Source of the DNA: Cupriavidus necator
GTDB lineage: Bacteria; Pseudomonadota; Gammaproteobacteria; Burkholderiales; Burkholderiaceae
Length of the DNA: 64,000 nucleotides
Assembly: GCF_013141915.1 (NCBI RefSeq)
Contig: NZ_SROX01000004.1
Location: forward strand, 339,158-403,157
Reading direction: 5' to 3'
In this document: in pieces, positions 1 to 9,427 of the stretch
Numbering within the stretch: the first letter of the stretch is position 1
Layout of the letters: the number at the start of each line of letters is the position of its first letter
Translations under genes and position numbers: made by a program
Notes under the pieces: model-generated
The model's input: the letters and a program-made list of their open reading frames with translations, nothing else
What the model was told of the DNA's origin: nothing
Database searches by the model: none

Positions 1-143
1 TGCTTGTCGATCAGGAAGGCGGCGCGCGCCGGGCCTTCGGCGGCCAGCACGCCCTGCAGGGCGTCAAGCCATTCATGGGTTTCCTGGGGATCGGCGTCGT
101 TGGCGCTCGAGGCGCCGAGGATCTGCTCTGGTACGGCGGACAT
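1..143 (-). CDS. aceE: Pyruvate dehydrogenase E1 component, N-terminal fragment
   Basis: The gene starts at 143 and runs off the left edge, so only about 47 residues are visible. They begin MSAVPEQILGASSANDADP and continue with ETHEWLDALQGVLAAEGP and RAAFLIDK, which I recognise as the start of the homodimeric thiamine-diphosphate E1 subunit of betaproteobacteria. E1 decarboxylates pyruvate and acetylates the lipoyl domain of E2 in the cytoplasm. A good ribosome site (AGGAGA) lies 5 to 11 bases upstream of the ATG. No catalytic motif is visible in the fragment, so the call rests on the N-terminal sequence. It diverges from the sensor kinase gene at 572. Confidence 0.85.
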   Translation of the reverse strand, partial: MSAVPEQILGASSANDADPQETHEWLDALQGVLAAEGPARAAFLIDK

Positions 144-571
144 GACTGTCTCCTGGGTGAATTCTTCGCTTCCGCGTCCGCGCTGGAGCGCGCGCACACG
201 ACTCTCTTACGTATGACTCGCACCGATTTGCGGAGGATCGGCGCCATTGCCGCCTTGCATCGGGGCCGCCGCCGGGAAACCTGTTCCGGTTTCTCCGCGC
301 GGCAGGCGCATGGCTACCGCCCGCATTCTTGGGTCGGACCGATTCTATGGAAGCCGAAAGTCGAGCACAAGCGAAATTTTCAAATTGCGATATCGTTTTT
401 TATAATGTGGAATTATGTCGCAGCGCACAAAGAATCACAGCCAGACCAGCGCGCGTTGCGCTGCAATCGTGCCCACGCTGGCCTGCGCCGCCTGAATTTC
501 ATTGGCGCTTTCCCCAAGCGACGCACCGCAATAATCTCGGTACACTGGTCGGTCAGCCGTCAATCCCTCCC
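144..571. promoter_or_regulatory. Divergent intergenic region between aceE and the sensor kinase
   Basis: These 428 bases hold no convincing gene. A markedly AT-rich island at 375-415, unlike the GC-rich surroundings, contains TTTCAA (378-383), 17 bases, then TATAAT (401-406), a plausible sigma-70 promoter reading towards the kinase. A palindromic GATATC lies at 389-394. The leader for aceE would be long (over 200 bases) if its promoter is in the same island. I could not identify a PdhR-type operator. Confidence 0.4.
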
Positions 572-3184
572 ATGCCGTTTTTTAACCGCCTCGATCTTCT
601 TTTCCGCAGCCTGCGTGCCGCCATGCTTCCCTCCGATGCGTCGGGTACAGCCAAGGCCGCGGGCGGCGAGTCCGCGCCCGTCCCGCATGCGCCTTCCCCG
701 GCGGCCGGGCTGGGGCCGATCGAAGCGCTGGGACCCGACGATGGCGCACCGGTGGCGCCGCCGCGCGGCCTCTGGTGGCTGCGCTGGCGCAACCTGGTCG
801 CCACCAGCTGGTTCATGTTCATCCCGCTGGTTGCCATTGTGCTCTTCACCGTGGCGATGGGCGTAATCCTGTGGTCGCTGCACGAGACCGAACGCCAGCA
901 GCAGCGCGACGCCCTGTACCGCGATGCGGCCTGGGCGCAGCAGCGCGTGCGCCTGTCGCTGCTGAGCAACCAGGACCAGCTAGCCTCGCTCGCGCGCGAC
1001 ATTGCCGCCGCGCAGCTGGAGCAAGGCGCGTACCGCACCGCGGCGCAGGAAATCCTGCGCGAGAACCCCGAGGTAGTCTTCATCAACTGGCTCGACGCCA
1101 CCAAGCGGGGGCGCTGGTCGCTGCCGTCGACCTCTGAATTCGCCAGCCGCCTGCGCGAAAACCAGGACCAGCCGCTCGAACCCGAGGTGCTCGACACCTT
1201 CGACGCCGCGCGCGAGACCCAGCGCGTGGTCTACTCGCGCCCGCTGGTCAATGAACGCGGCGACAGCTTCATGCTGATGGAAGTGCCGATCGTGCGCGAC
1301 AACGAGTTCCTCGGCACGCTGGGCGCGCTCTATTCGATCAACGGCATCCTGACCCACCTGCTGCCGCCCGAGCTGACCGAGCGCTACCGCTTCTCGCTGA
1401 TCGACAAGAACAACCAGACCCGCGCCAGTACGTCGCTGCGACCGGTGCCGGGCAATGCGCTGTCGTACGAGGTGCTGCTGGATCCGCCCGGCCACTCGCT
1501 GTCGCTGCGCGCCGATGCCTACCCGCCAGCCTCCAACTTGCCCAACAACATGCTGCTGTGGCTGGTGGTGGGGCTGTCGTGCTTCCTGCTGTGGAGCCTG
1601 TGGAGCATGTGGCGGCACACCAGCCGCCGCTCCGAGGCGCAGCGCGCGCTGCTGGCCGAGACCTCGTTCCGGCGCGCGATGGAAAACTCGATGCTGATCG
1701 GCTTGCGCGCGCTCGACCTGAACGGCCGCATCACCTACGTCAACCCGGCGTTCTGCCGCATGACCGGCTGGCAAGAGAACGACCTGGTCGGGCGCCTGCC
1801 GCCCTTCCCCTACTGGCCGCCCAATGACCAGCAGGAGATGCAGAAGCAGATCGACCTGACCCTGCAGGGCAAGTCCCCCGCCGGCGGCTACGAGATGCGC
1901 GTGATGCGCCGCGACGGCAGCAGCTTCTATGCGCGCATGTACGTGTCGCCGCTGGTGGACAGCCGCGGCCGCCACACGGGCTGGATGAGCTCGATGACGG
2001 ACATCACCGAGCCCAAGCGCGCGCGCGAGGAACTGGCCGCCGCGCACGACCGCTTCACCACCGTGCTGGAAAGCCTGGACGCCGCGGTGTCGGTGCTGGC
2101 CACCGACAAGGCTGAGTTGCTGTTCGCCAACCGCTACTACCGCCAGCTGTTCGGCTGGGAGGCCGAGGGTCACCTGAAGCTGGCCGGCGACGAACTCGAC
2201 AAGGACCAGGTCTCCAGCGACAACACCGACTATGTCGATGCCTATGCCGGCCTGCCGGCATCGGAACTGATGCCGTACGCATCGGATGCGCGCGAGGTGT
2301 TCGTGCCCGACATGCAGAAATGGTTCGAAGTGCGCCGCCGCTATATCCAGTGGGTCGACGGCCACCTGGCGCAGATGCAGATCGCCACCGACATCACCGT
2401 GCGCAAGGCCGCCGAGGAAATGGCGCGCCAGCATGAAGAACGCCTGCAGTTCACCAGCCGCCTGACCACCATGGGCGAGATGGCGTCGTCGCTGGCGCAT
2501 GAGCTGAACCAGCCGCTGGCGGCGATCAACAACTACTGCATGGGCGCGGTGGCGCGGCTGCATTCCGGCCGCAGCACGCCCGAGGACCTGATCCCGGTGC
2601 TGGAGAAGACCTCGGCGCAGGCGGTGCGCGCCGGCACCATCATCAGCCGCATCCGCGGCTTCGTGAAGCGCAGCCAGCCGCAGCGGCGCGAGGCCGCGCT
2701 GCACGACATCGTCGCCGACGCGGTGGGCCTGGCCGACCTGGAGGCCACGCGCCGCCGCGTCACCATCCTGACGCGCCTGCCGACGCCGCCGCTGACGGTC
2801 TATGTCGACCCGGTGCTGATCGAGCAGGTGCTGGTGAACCTGCTCAAGAACGCGGTCGAGGCCATGGCCGGCCTGCCCGCGATGCGGGCCGGCGGCGTGG
2901 TGCGGCTGCACGCGCGGGTCGAGGCGGGCGAGATCGGCGACAACGTCCATATCGACGTGATCGACCAGGGCCCGGGCGTCGACGAGGCCACCAAGGAGCG
3001 GCTGTTCGAGCCTTTCTTCAGCACCAAGTCCGACGGCATGGGCATGGGGCTGAACATCTGCCGCTCGATCATCGAGTCGCACCAGGGCCGGCTGTGGGTC
3101 GAGAACAATGTCGACGGCATCGGCTGTACCTTCAAGATCATGCTGCCGCTGCAGTCGGCGCTGGTCGAAACGCTGGCCGAATAA
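572..3184 (+). CDS. PAS-domain membrane sensor histidine kinase (FixL-like)
   Basis: An 870-residue hybrid of an extracytoplasmic sensor and a cytoplasmic kinase. Transmembrane segments near residues 75-101 and 324-346 enclose a roughly 220-residue periplasmic region of unknown ligand. Two PAS domains follow (about 366-483 and 493-610). The HisKA phosphoacceptor motif MGEMASSLAHELNQPLAAIN puts the phosphorylated histidine at residue 643, and the HATPase has an N box (LLKNAVEAM), a DQGPG box and a GMGMGLNICRS box. The HELNQP form is typical of the FixL/DctB group. Upstream in-frame start codons exist, but the region before 572 reads as promoter. It is followed at 3344 by its probable response regulator and diverges from aceE, so a role in adjusting pyruvate metabolism is possible but inferred. 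Confidence 0.88.
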   Translation: MPFFNRLDLLFRSLRAAMLPSDASGTAKAAGGESAPVPHAPSPAAGLGPIEALGPDDGAPVAPPRGLWWLRWRNLVATSWFMFIPLVAIVLFTVAMGVILWSLHETERQQQRDALYRDAAWAQQRVRLSLLSNQDQLASLARDIAAAQLEQGAYRTAAQEILRENPEVVFINWLDATKRGRWSLPSTSEFASRLRENQDQPLEPEVLDTFDAARETQRVVYSRPLVNERGDSFMLMEVPIVRDNEFLGTLGALYSINGILTHLLPPELTERYRFSLIDKNNQTRASTSLRPVPGNALSYEVLLDPPGHSLSLRADAYPPASNLPNNMLLWLVVGLSCFLLWSLWSMWRHTSRRSEAQRALLAETSFRRAMENSMLIGLRALDLNGRITYVNPAFCRMTGWQENDLVGRLPPFPYWPPNDQQEMQKQIDLTLQGKSPAGGYEMRVMRRDGSSFYARMYVSPLVDSRGRHTGWMSSMTDITEPKRAREELAAAHDRFTTVLESLDAAVSVLATDKAELLFANRYYRQLFGWEAEGHLKLAGDELDKDQVSSDNTDYVDAYAGLPASELMPYASDAREVFVPDMQKWFEVRRRYIQWVDGHLAQMQIATDITVRKAAEEMARQHEERLQFTSRLTTMGEMASSLAHELNQPLAAINNYCMGAVARLHSGRSTPEDLIPVLEKTSAQAVRAGTIISRIRGFVKRSQPQRREAALHDIVADAVGLADLEATRRRVTILTRLPTPPLTVYVDPVLIEQVLVNLLKNAVEAMAGLPAMRAGGVVRLHARVEAGEIGDNVHIDVIDQGPGVDEATKERLFEPFFSTKSDGMGMGLNICRSIIESHQGRLWVENNVDGIGCTFKIMLPLQSALVETLAE

Positions 3185-3343
3185 CAAGCGCCCGCGCCCG
3201 GCGGGCTCCGCGCACCCGCGCGCATCATCCGGTGCTGGCACCCGCTGCGCCGCTTCCCCTCCGACGTGGGGGGCCTGTCTCGCCACAGAGGGCCGCTGCC
3301 GGTTACACTTCGCAGCAATGAATGGTTGTCCCGAGGAGACTAC

Positions 3344-3976
3344 ATGACCGCAACGCCAAACCCCACGCCCCACCGCGGCGAGACCGTATTCATCGTGGAC
3401 GACGATGAAGCCATGCGCGACTCGCTGACCTGGCTGCTGGAGGGCAATGGCTATCAGGTGCGCAGCTTCACCAGTGCCGAGCAGTTCCTCGCCGCCTACG
3501 ACGCCAGCCAGGTGTCCTGCCTGATCCTCGACGTGCGCATGCCCGGCATGAGCGGCCCGGAACTGCAGGAGCGCATGATCGCCGAGCAGATCGACATCCC
3601 CATCGTCTTCATTACCGGCCACGGCGACGTGCCGATGGCGGTGTCGACGATGAAGCGCGGCGCGATCGACTTCATCGAGAAGCCCTTTGACGAGTCCGAG
3701 TTGCGCGCGCTGGTCGAGCGCATGCTGCAGAAGGCCCGCACCGACCACTCCACCGCCCGCGAGCAGCGCGCCGCCAAGGACCTCCTGGGCAAGCTGACCA
3801 CGCGCGAGCAGCAGGTGCTGGAGCGCATCGTGGCCGGCCGCCTGAACAAGCAGATCGCCGACGACCTGGGCATTTCCATCAAGACCGTGGAGGCGCACCG
3901 CGCCAACATCATGGAAAAGCTCAACGTCAACACCGTCGCCGACCTGCTGCGCCTGGCGCTGTCGCGCAACAGCTGA
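3344..3976 (+). CDS. Two-component response regulator, FixJ/NarL type
   Basis: A 210-residue protein with an N-terminal receiver domain (acidic pocket DDD at 19-21, phosphoacceptor Asp63 in LILDVRMPGMSG, and the conserved Lys in EKPF) and a C-terminal LuxR-type helix-turn-helix (LTTREQQVLERIVAGRLNKQ, then SIKTVEAHRANIMEKL). This is the architecture of FixJ and TtrR-like activators, which dimerise and bind DNA once phosphorylated. GAGGAG lies a few bases before the ATG. It is 159 bases downstream of the kinase gene and is almost certainly its partner. Targets are unknown; the divergent aceE promoter is an obvious candidate. Confidence 0.9.
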   Translation: MTATPNPTPHRGETVFIVDDDEAMRDSLTWLLEGNGYQVRSFTSAEQFLAAYDASQVSCLILDVRMPGMSGPELQERMIAEQIDIPIVFITGHGDVPMAVSTMKRGAIDFIEKPFDESELRALVERMLQKARTDHSTAREQRAAKDLLGKLTTREQQVLERIVAGRLNKQIADDLGISIKTVEAHRANIMEKLNVNTVADLLRLALSRNS

Positions 3977-4002
3977 GCAGCGGGCGCCTGTTCCCTTCCC
4001 GG

Positions 4003-4021
4003 GTGCGGCCTGGGGCCGCAC
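4003..4021. terminator. Hairpin between convergent genes
   Basis: GTGCGGCC and GGCCGCAC form a perfect 8-base stem with a 3-base loop just after the response regulator gene and before the end of the convergent gene at 4065. There is no clear T-tract, so it may be a weak or Rho-assisted terminator. Confidence 0.35.
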
Positions 4022-4064
4022 TGGAGTGCCGCTGCTTGCCCTTGCTCCGCTGACCCCATAGGGC

Positions 4065-4745
4065 TCAGCGGACCAGGTAATCCTCGTCCCGGAACGTCAC
4101 CACCCATTGCGGCCGATAGATCACAAAGACCGCCACCAGCATGCCGGTCAGGAACGCCTCGCCAAAGGCCAGGATAACGGCCCCCAGCAGCGTGTCGGAC
4201 AGGCTCAGCGGCAGTCCCGGCATCGTCAGGTAGCGCCAGCCCGCCTGCGCCGCGCCAGCTGCCAGCGCGGCCAGGCCCGCGGTGAAATACCCGTGCCCCA
4301 GGATGAAGACGAACGGGTGGTGCGGCAGCAGGCGCCGCATTGCCGTATGCAGGCCGGCCGAGATCAGCGCCGGCAGCAGCGCCAGCCAGACATAGCGCAC
4401 CCATAGCGCGGCCCAGTCGAATTGGCTCCAGCCGTGACCGGCCAGGTACTCCAGCCCCAGCAGCGAAACCACGTCGGCGACAAACAGCGACAACAGCGCA
4501 AGCGGCAGCCCGAACAACGTCACCATCAGTGTGGCGCCGAACAGCTGGATCACGACTCCGCCGGCCAGCGTCGCCCGCACCGTCCACAGCAGCGCCACCA
4601 GCACCATCGCACCCAGCCAGGCATGCTGCAGCGCATCGCGGCGCAGCAGCCGCCAGGGCCGGCGCGTCAGCGCCCACAGCACTCCGGCCACGGACAGCAG
4701 CACCAGCAGCGGATCGGACAGCGTCGAGGCAAGCGCGGTAGGCAT
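4065..4745 (-). CDS. CbiM-like integral membrane protein (energy-coupling-factor permease family)
   Basis: A very hydrophobic protein of about 226 residues with six or so predicted membrane spans (for example [66 protein letters not shown]). The pattern of glycine-rich helices resembles the CbiM/ECF substrate-specific permease family, which imports cobalt, nickel or related nutrients together with an ATPase. The usual CbiM N-terminal HIPDG metal motif is not seen, and no CbiQ or CbiO partner genes are adjacent, so substrate and function are uncertain. The start at 4745 was chosen over an in-frame ATG at 4775; neither has a good ribosome site. Confidence 0.6.
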   Translation of the reverse strand: MPTALASTLSDPLLVLLSVAGVLWALTRRPWRLLRRDALQHAWLGAMVLVALLWTVRATLAGGVVIQLFGATLMVTLFGLPLALLSLFVADVVSLLGLEYLAGHGWSQFDWAALWVRYVWLALLPALISAGLHTAMRRLLPHHPFVFILGHGYFTAGLAALAAGAAQAGWRYLTMPGLPLSLSDTLLGAVILAFGEAFLTGMLVAVFVIYRPQWVVTFRDEDYLVR

Positions 4746-4904
4746 GCGGCCGATGCTACCAGTGCCGGGCGGCATGAGGGCTGGCGGCGGTCAAGCTCCG
4801 TGCGACAGGCCTCGCGCAGCCTTTATAATTCCGCCTTTGGCCCCTGCCGCGCGCCTGCGCAGGCCGGCGCCGCCACCTTCTCGCCATCACCCCGCCCTGC
4901 CTCC

Positions 4905-5756
4905 ATGCCCGCCCAACTGATCGACGGCAACGCCCTTGCCAAGCAAATCCGCTCCGAAGCCGCCCAGCGCGCCGCCCGCCTGACCGAACGCGGCCACCAG
5001 CCCGGCCTGGCCGTGGTCCTGGTGGGCGAAGACCCGGCCAGCCAGGTCTACGTGCGCAACAAGGTCAAGGCCTGCGAGGACAACGGCTTCCATTCGTCGC
5101 TGGACCGCTATCCGGCCGACCTGTCCGAGGCCGACCTGCTGGCCCGCATCGACGAACTCAACCGCGATCCCCGCATCCACGGCATCCTGGTGCAGCTGCC
5201 GCTGCCCAAGCACATCGACAGCCACAAGGTGCTGGAAGCGATCGCGCCGGAAAAGGACGTCGACGGCTTCCACGTCGCCAATGCCGGCGCGTTGATGACC
5301 GGCGCCCCTCTGTTCCGCCCGTGCACGCCCTATGGCTGCATGAAAATGCTGGAATCGATCCAGTATCCGCTGCGCGGCGCGCGCGCGGTGGTGGTGGGCG
5401 CCTCCAATATCGTCGGCAAGCCGATGGCGATGCTGCTGCTGCAGGCCGGCGCCACCGTCACCATCTGCAACAGCAAGACGCGCGATATCGGCGCCCACAC
5501 CCGCGACGCCGACGTGGTCGTGGCCGCGGTCGGCAAGCGCAACCTGATCACCGCCGACATGGTCAAGCCCGGCGCGGTGGTGATCGATGTCGGCATGAAC
5601 CGCGACGACCACGGCAAGCTGTGCGGCGATGTCGACTTCGCCGGCGTGCGCGAAGTCGCCGGCTACATCACGCCGGTACCCGGCGGCGTGGGCCCGATGA
5701 CCATCACCATGCTGCTGATCAATACGCTGGAAGCCGCCGAGCGCGCTGCGGGCTAA
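4905..5756 (+). CDS. folD: Bifunctional methylenetetrahydrofolate dehydrogenase/cyclohydrolase
   Basis: This 283-residue protein interconverts 5,10-methylene-, methenyl- and 10-formyl-tetrahydrofolate in the cytoplasm, supplying one-carbon units for purines and formyl-methionine. FolD signatures are all present: YVRNK with Tyr49 and catalytic Lys53, [11 protein letters not shown], the dinucleotide-binding stretch [17 protein letters not shown] and the C-terminal [10 protein letters not shown]. Length matches the family. The start ATG at 4905 opens the conserved block; the longer upstream reading frame overlaps the divergent membrane-protein gene and is not credible. Confidence 0.97.
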   Translation: MPAQLIDGNALAKQIRSEAAQRAARLTERGHQPGLAVVLVGEDPASQVYVRNKVKACEDNGFHSSLDRYPADLSEADLLARIDELNRDPRIHGILVQLPLPKHIDSHKVLEAIAPEKDVDGFHVANAGALMTGAPLFRPCTPYGCMKMLESIQYPLRGARAVVVGASNIVGKPMAMLLLQAGATVTICNSKTRDIGAHTRDADVVVAAVGKRNLITADMVKPGAVVIDVGMNRDDHGKLCGDVDFAGVREVAGYITPVPGGVGPMTITMLLINTLEAAERAAG

Positions 5757-5871
5757 CCCCCACGCCTTGCCGCCCGCGCACCATGCGCCACCCGGGGCAC
5801 TGGAAAATCCGCCGCCCCGGCCCCATCTGCGGGAATATTGCCTGACCGAGCCAGCCAACCGAGAACACGCC

Positions 5872-7956
5872 ATGGACCACGCCGCCACCGCTACCAATCC
5901 GCTGCTGGACTTTTCCGACCTGCCCCGCTTTGCCGAGATCCGGCCGGAACACATCAGCCCCGCGCTCGACGTGCTGCTGGAGCGCGCGCAACAGGCCGTC
6001 GCCCGCGCCGAAGATCCCGCCACGCCGGCCGACTGGGCCAACGCCGTGCAGGCGCTGGAAGCCGCCACCGAACCGCTGGGCCGCGCCTGGGGCGTGGTCA
6101 GCCACCTGAGCGCCGTCGCCGATACGCCCGAGCTGCGCCAGGCGCATGCCGAGAACCTGCCGCGCATGACCGAGTTCTGGTCCTCGCTGGGGCAGAGCCT
6201 GGCGCTGTACGACAAGTACAAGGCGCTCGCGGCCAGCCCCGAGTTCGCCGGCATGAGCGCGGCGCGCCACCAGCTGATCGAGAACGAACTGCGTGGCTTC
6301 CGCCTGGGCGGCGCCGAACTGCCCGAGGACAAGAAGCCCCGCTTCGCCGAGATCCAGGAGCAGCAGGCGCAGCTATCCAAAGCCTTCTCCGACCACGTGC
6401 TGGACGCCACCAACGCGTACACGCTGATCATCGAAGACGAAGCGCGCCTGTCCGGCCTGCCCGACGATGCCCGCGAAGCCGCCCGCCACGCCGCGGAAAA
6501 AGATGGCAAGCCCGGCTGGAAGTTCACACTGCACTTCCCCTCCTACTTCCCCGTGCTGCAGTACGCTGACGACCGCGCGCTGCGCCAGACCCTGTACGAG
6601 GCCAACGTCACGCGCGCCTCCGAGCTCGGCCCGCAGCATGGCCAGGGCCAGGCCGACTGGGACAACACCGCGAATATGCGCGAGCAGCTGGCGCTGCGCC
6701 GCGAAGAGGCGCGGATGCTCGGCTACCAGTGCTATGGCGAAGTCTCGCTGGTGCCGAAAATGGCCGAGTCACCGGCCGAGGTGCTCAAGTTCCTCGACGA
6801 ACTGGCAGTCAAGGCGCGCCCATACGCCGAGCAAGACTGGGCCGAGCTGAAGGCGTTCGCCGCGGCCGAGCTGGGCCTGCCGGAACTGGCACCGTGGGAC
6901 GTGGCCTACGCCTCGGAGAAGCTGCGCCAGCAGCGCTATGCCTTCTCCGAACACGAGGTCAAGCAGTATTTCCCGGAGGCCAAGGTGCTCGAGGGCCTGT
7001 TTGGCGTGGTGCAGAAGCTGTTCTCGGTACGCATCGAGCCCGAGCCCGCGCAGACCTGGCATCCGGACGCGCGCTTTTTCCGCGTCAGCACCGCCGATGG
7101 CACGCTGCTGGCCCAGTTCTACATCGACCTGTACGCGCGCGAAGGCAAGCGCGGCGGCGCGTGGATGGACGATGCCCGCGGCCGCAAGGTGCTCGAGCAA
7201 GGCGGCGTGCAGACGCCGGTGGCCTACCTGACCTGCAACTTCTCGGCGCCGGTGGGCGGCAAGCCCGCGCTGTTCACGCACGATGAGGTCATCACCCTGT
7301 TCCACGAGTTTGGCCACGGGCTGCACCACATGCTGACGCAGGTGGGCGAGCTGGGCGTATCGGGCATCAACGGCGTCGAGTGGGATGCGGTGGAACTGCC
7401 GTCGCAGTTCATGGAGAACTTCTGCTGGGAATACGAGGTGCTGACCGGCATGACCCGGCACGTCGACACCGGCGAGCCGCTGCCGCGCGCGCTGTTCGAT
7501 CGCATGCTGGCGGCCAAGAATTTCCAGAACGGCATGATGACGCTGCGTCAGATCGTGTTCTCGTCGTTCGACATGCACCTGCATACCGATTTCGATCCGG
7601 CCGGCGCCACCTCCGTGCTGGACCTGTCGCGCCAGATCAACGACCGCGTGCACGTGGTGCCGCAGCATCCGCTGTCGCGCTGGCCGAACACCTTCAGCCA
7701 TATCTTTGCCGGCGGCTATGCGGCCGGGTACTACAGCTACAAGTGGGCGGAAGTGCTGTCGGCCGACGTCTACGCGGCGTTCGAAGAGGCTGCGCAGTTG
7801 TCGGGCACGGTGCTGGACAGTGAAACCGGCGCGCGCTACCAGCGCGAGATCCTGTCGGTCGGCGGCAGCCGCCCGGCGATGGACTCGTTCGTCGCCTTCC
7901 GCGGCCGTGCGCCGCAGATCGACGCGCTGCTGCGTCATGGCGGGATGGCGGCATGA
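5872..7956 (+). CDS. prlC: Oligopeptidase A (M3 family metallopeptidase)
   Basis: A 694-residue cytoplasmic zinc endopeptidase that degrades short peptides, including cleaved signal peptides. The zinc site HEFGH at residues 478-482 (within [13 protein letters not shown]) and the downstream [17 protein letters not shown] segment that supplies the third ligand region are both intact. Length and the N-terminal [12 protein letters not shown] are as in E. coli OpdA/PrlC. It ends in an ATGA overlap with the exonuclease gene at 7953, so the two are translationally coupled. Confidence 0.95.
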   Translation: MDHAATATNPLLDFSDLPRFAEIRPEHISPALDVLLERAQQAVARAEDPATPADWANAVQALEAATEPLGRAWGVVSHLSAVADTPELRQAHAENLPRMTEFWSSLGQSLALYDKYKALAASPEFAGMSAARHQLIENELRGFRLGGAELPEDKKPRFAEIQEQQAQLSKAFSDHVLDATNAYTLIIEDEARLSGLPDDAREAARHAAEKDGKPGWKFTLHFPSYFPVLQYADDRALRQTLYEANVTRASELGPQHGQGQADWDNTANMREQLALRREEARMLGYQCYGEVSLVPKMAESPAEVLKFLDELAVKARPYAEQDWAELKAFAAAELGLPELAPWDVAYASEKLRQQRYAFSEHEVKQYFPEAKVLEGLFGVVQKLFSVRIEPEPAQTWHPDARFFRVSTADGTLLAQFYIDLYAREGKRGGAWMDDARGRKVLEQGGVQTPVAYLTCNFSAPVGGKPALFTHDEVITLFHEFGHGLHHMLTQVGELGVSGINGVEWDAVELPSQFMENFCWEYEVLTGMTRHVDTGEPLPRALFDRMLAAKNFQNGMMTLRQIVFSSFDMHLHTDFDPAGATSVLDLSRQINDRVHVVPQHPLSRWPNTFSHIFAGGYAAGYYSYKWAEVLSADVYAAFEEAAQLSGTVLDSETGARYQREILSVGGSRPAMDSFVAFRGRAPQIDALLRHGGMAA

Positions 7957-8783
7957 GCGCGCTGGGACTGCCGGGCCAGGGCCCGCTGCGCATCGCCAGC
8001 TGGAACGTCAATTCGCTCAAGGTACGGCTGCCGCAGGTGCTGCAGTGGCTGGCCGAGCAGGACCAGGCCGGCGCGCCGATCGACGCGCTGTGCCTGCAGG
8101 AACTGAAGCTGCCGGACGACAAGTACCCGCTGGCCGAACTGGAAAACGCCGGTTTCCACAGCGTCTACACCGGCCAGAAGACCTACAACGGCGTCGCCAT
8201 CCTGGCCCGCGACGCGAGCATGCCAGGCCCCGTCGACGTGGTGCGCAACATCCCCGGTTTCGAGGATGCGCAGCAGCGCGTGATCGCCGCAACCTATGGC
8301 GACCTGCGCCTGGTCTGCGCCTACTTCCCGAACGGGCAGTCGCCCGACTCGGACAAGTTCGCCTACAAGCTGCAATGGCTGGATGCCATGAACGCGTGGC
8401 TGCGCGAGGAAATGGCACGGCACCCGCGGCTGGCGCTGCTGGGCGACTTCAATATCGCGCCGGAAGACCGCGACGTGCACGATCCGGCCAAGTGGGAAGG
8501 CCAGAACCTGGTCTCGCCGCCCGAGCGCGCCGCCTTTGCCGCGCTGCTCGAACTGGGCTTGGCCGATGCGTTTCGCAAGTTCGAACAGCCGGAGAAGGCA
8601 TTCTCGTGGTGGGACTACCGCATGCTCGCGTTCCGGCGCAATGCCGGGCTGCGCATCGACCATATCCTGCTGTCGCCCGCGCTGACCGAGCAGTGCAGTG
8701 CCTGCGTGATCGACCGGGTACCGCGCACGTGGGAGCAGCCGTCCGACCACACACCGGTGGTGGCGACGCTGCATTGCGGCTGA
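7953..8783 (+). CDS. xth: Exodeoxyribonuclease III family AP endonuclease
   Basis: A 276-residue EEP-fold nuclease that cuts DNA 5' to abasic sites and has 3'-5' exonuclease activity in base excision repair. Catalytic residues are visible: Asn18 in SWNVNSLK, Glu50 in LCLQELK, Asp165 and Asn167 in LGDFN, and Asp265-His266 in SDHTPV. Its ATG overlaps the prlC stop by four bases. Sequence cannot decide whether it is the main XthA or a second paralogue. Confidence 0.93.
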   Translation: MSALGLPGQGPLRIASWNVNSLKVRLPQVLQWLAEQDQAGAPIDALCLQELKLPDDKYPLAELENAGFHSVYTGQKTYNGVAILARDASMPGPVDVVRNIPGFEDAQQRVIAATYGDLRLVCAYFPNGQSPDSDKFAYKLQWLDAMNAWLREEMARHPRLALLGDFNIAPEDRDVHDPAKWEGQNLVSPPERAAFAALLELGLADAFRKFEQPEKAFSWWDYRMLAFRRNAGLRIDHILLSPALTEQCSACVIDRVPRTWEQPSDHTPVVATLHCG

Positions 8784-8889
8784 CACGCCCGGGCATGCGC
8801 GCGCGGCCTTGCTGGCGCGTGGCGCCGGTTCAGGCAAGCCCGGGCAAGCCCCGCTCGCCCCAAGGTGCCATGCCCGCTACACTGCGGAC

Positions 8890-9408
8890 ATGAGCCCTTC
8901 CAGCCAGGCCATGTTTCGCCATCGCAATCTCCCTCACCTGCTGCTGCAAGCGCGCGAAGCGTTGCTGGCCGGCTTCCGGCCGATCCTGCGGCAGTTCGGC
9001 GTGACCGAGCAGCAATGGCGCGTGCTGCGCACGCTCAACGAGCGCGGCCCGATGGAGCCCAACCAGCTGGCCGAGGCCTGCCTGATCCTGAGCCCCAGCC
9101 TGACCCGCATGCTGGCGGGCATGGAAGACGCCGGGCTGGTGGAGCGCACCCGCTCCGCCACCGACCAGCGCCGCCAGCTGGTCACCCTGACCGCCGCCGC
9201 GCACGACATCATCGCCGCGATGGAACCTCTGATCGACGCCCGCTATCAGCAGCTTGCGCAGCAGCTGGGGGCCGAGCGGCTGGCCGAGGTCTATCGCGCG
9301 CTTGACGCCATGCTGGCCAGCCTTGCCGCGCAGCCGGCGGCGCCGCCATCCACTTCGCCCGCCTCCGCTGCCCTGCCGTCGTCCGGACCTGGCGGCGCAG
9401 CCGGCTAG
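8890..9408 (+). CDS. MarR-family transcriptional regulator, HpaR-like
   Basis: A 172-residue winged-helix repressor. The N-terminal FRHRNLPHLLLQAREALLAG and GVTEQQWRVLRTLNERGPME closely resemble HpaR, the homoprotocatechuate-pathway regulator; the wing follows (LVERTRSATDQRRQLVTL). No hpa catabolic genes are nearby, so the effector and target are unknown. The last 30 residues are a low-complexity Ala/Pro/Ser tail. It lies just upstream of the SulP gene (20 bases), which may be co-transcribed with it. Confidence 0.8.
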   Translation: MSPSSQAMFRHRNLPHLLLQAREALLAGFRPILRQFGVTEQQWRVLRTLNERGPMEPNQLAEACLILSPSLTRMLAGMEDAGLVERTRSATDQRRQLVTLTAAAHDIIAAMEPLIDARYQQLAQQLGAERLAEVYRALDAMLASLAAQPAAPPSTSPASAALPSSGPGGAAG

Positions 9409-9427
9409 CCCGTCCTGTTCTCTGCCG

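Noticed and set aside
980..4021. 1013-residue minus-strand ORF across the kinase and regulator genes
   Set aside because: Arg/Ala/His-rich shadow of two well-supported + strand genes; typical antisense frame in GC-rich DNA.
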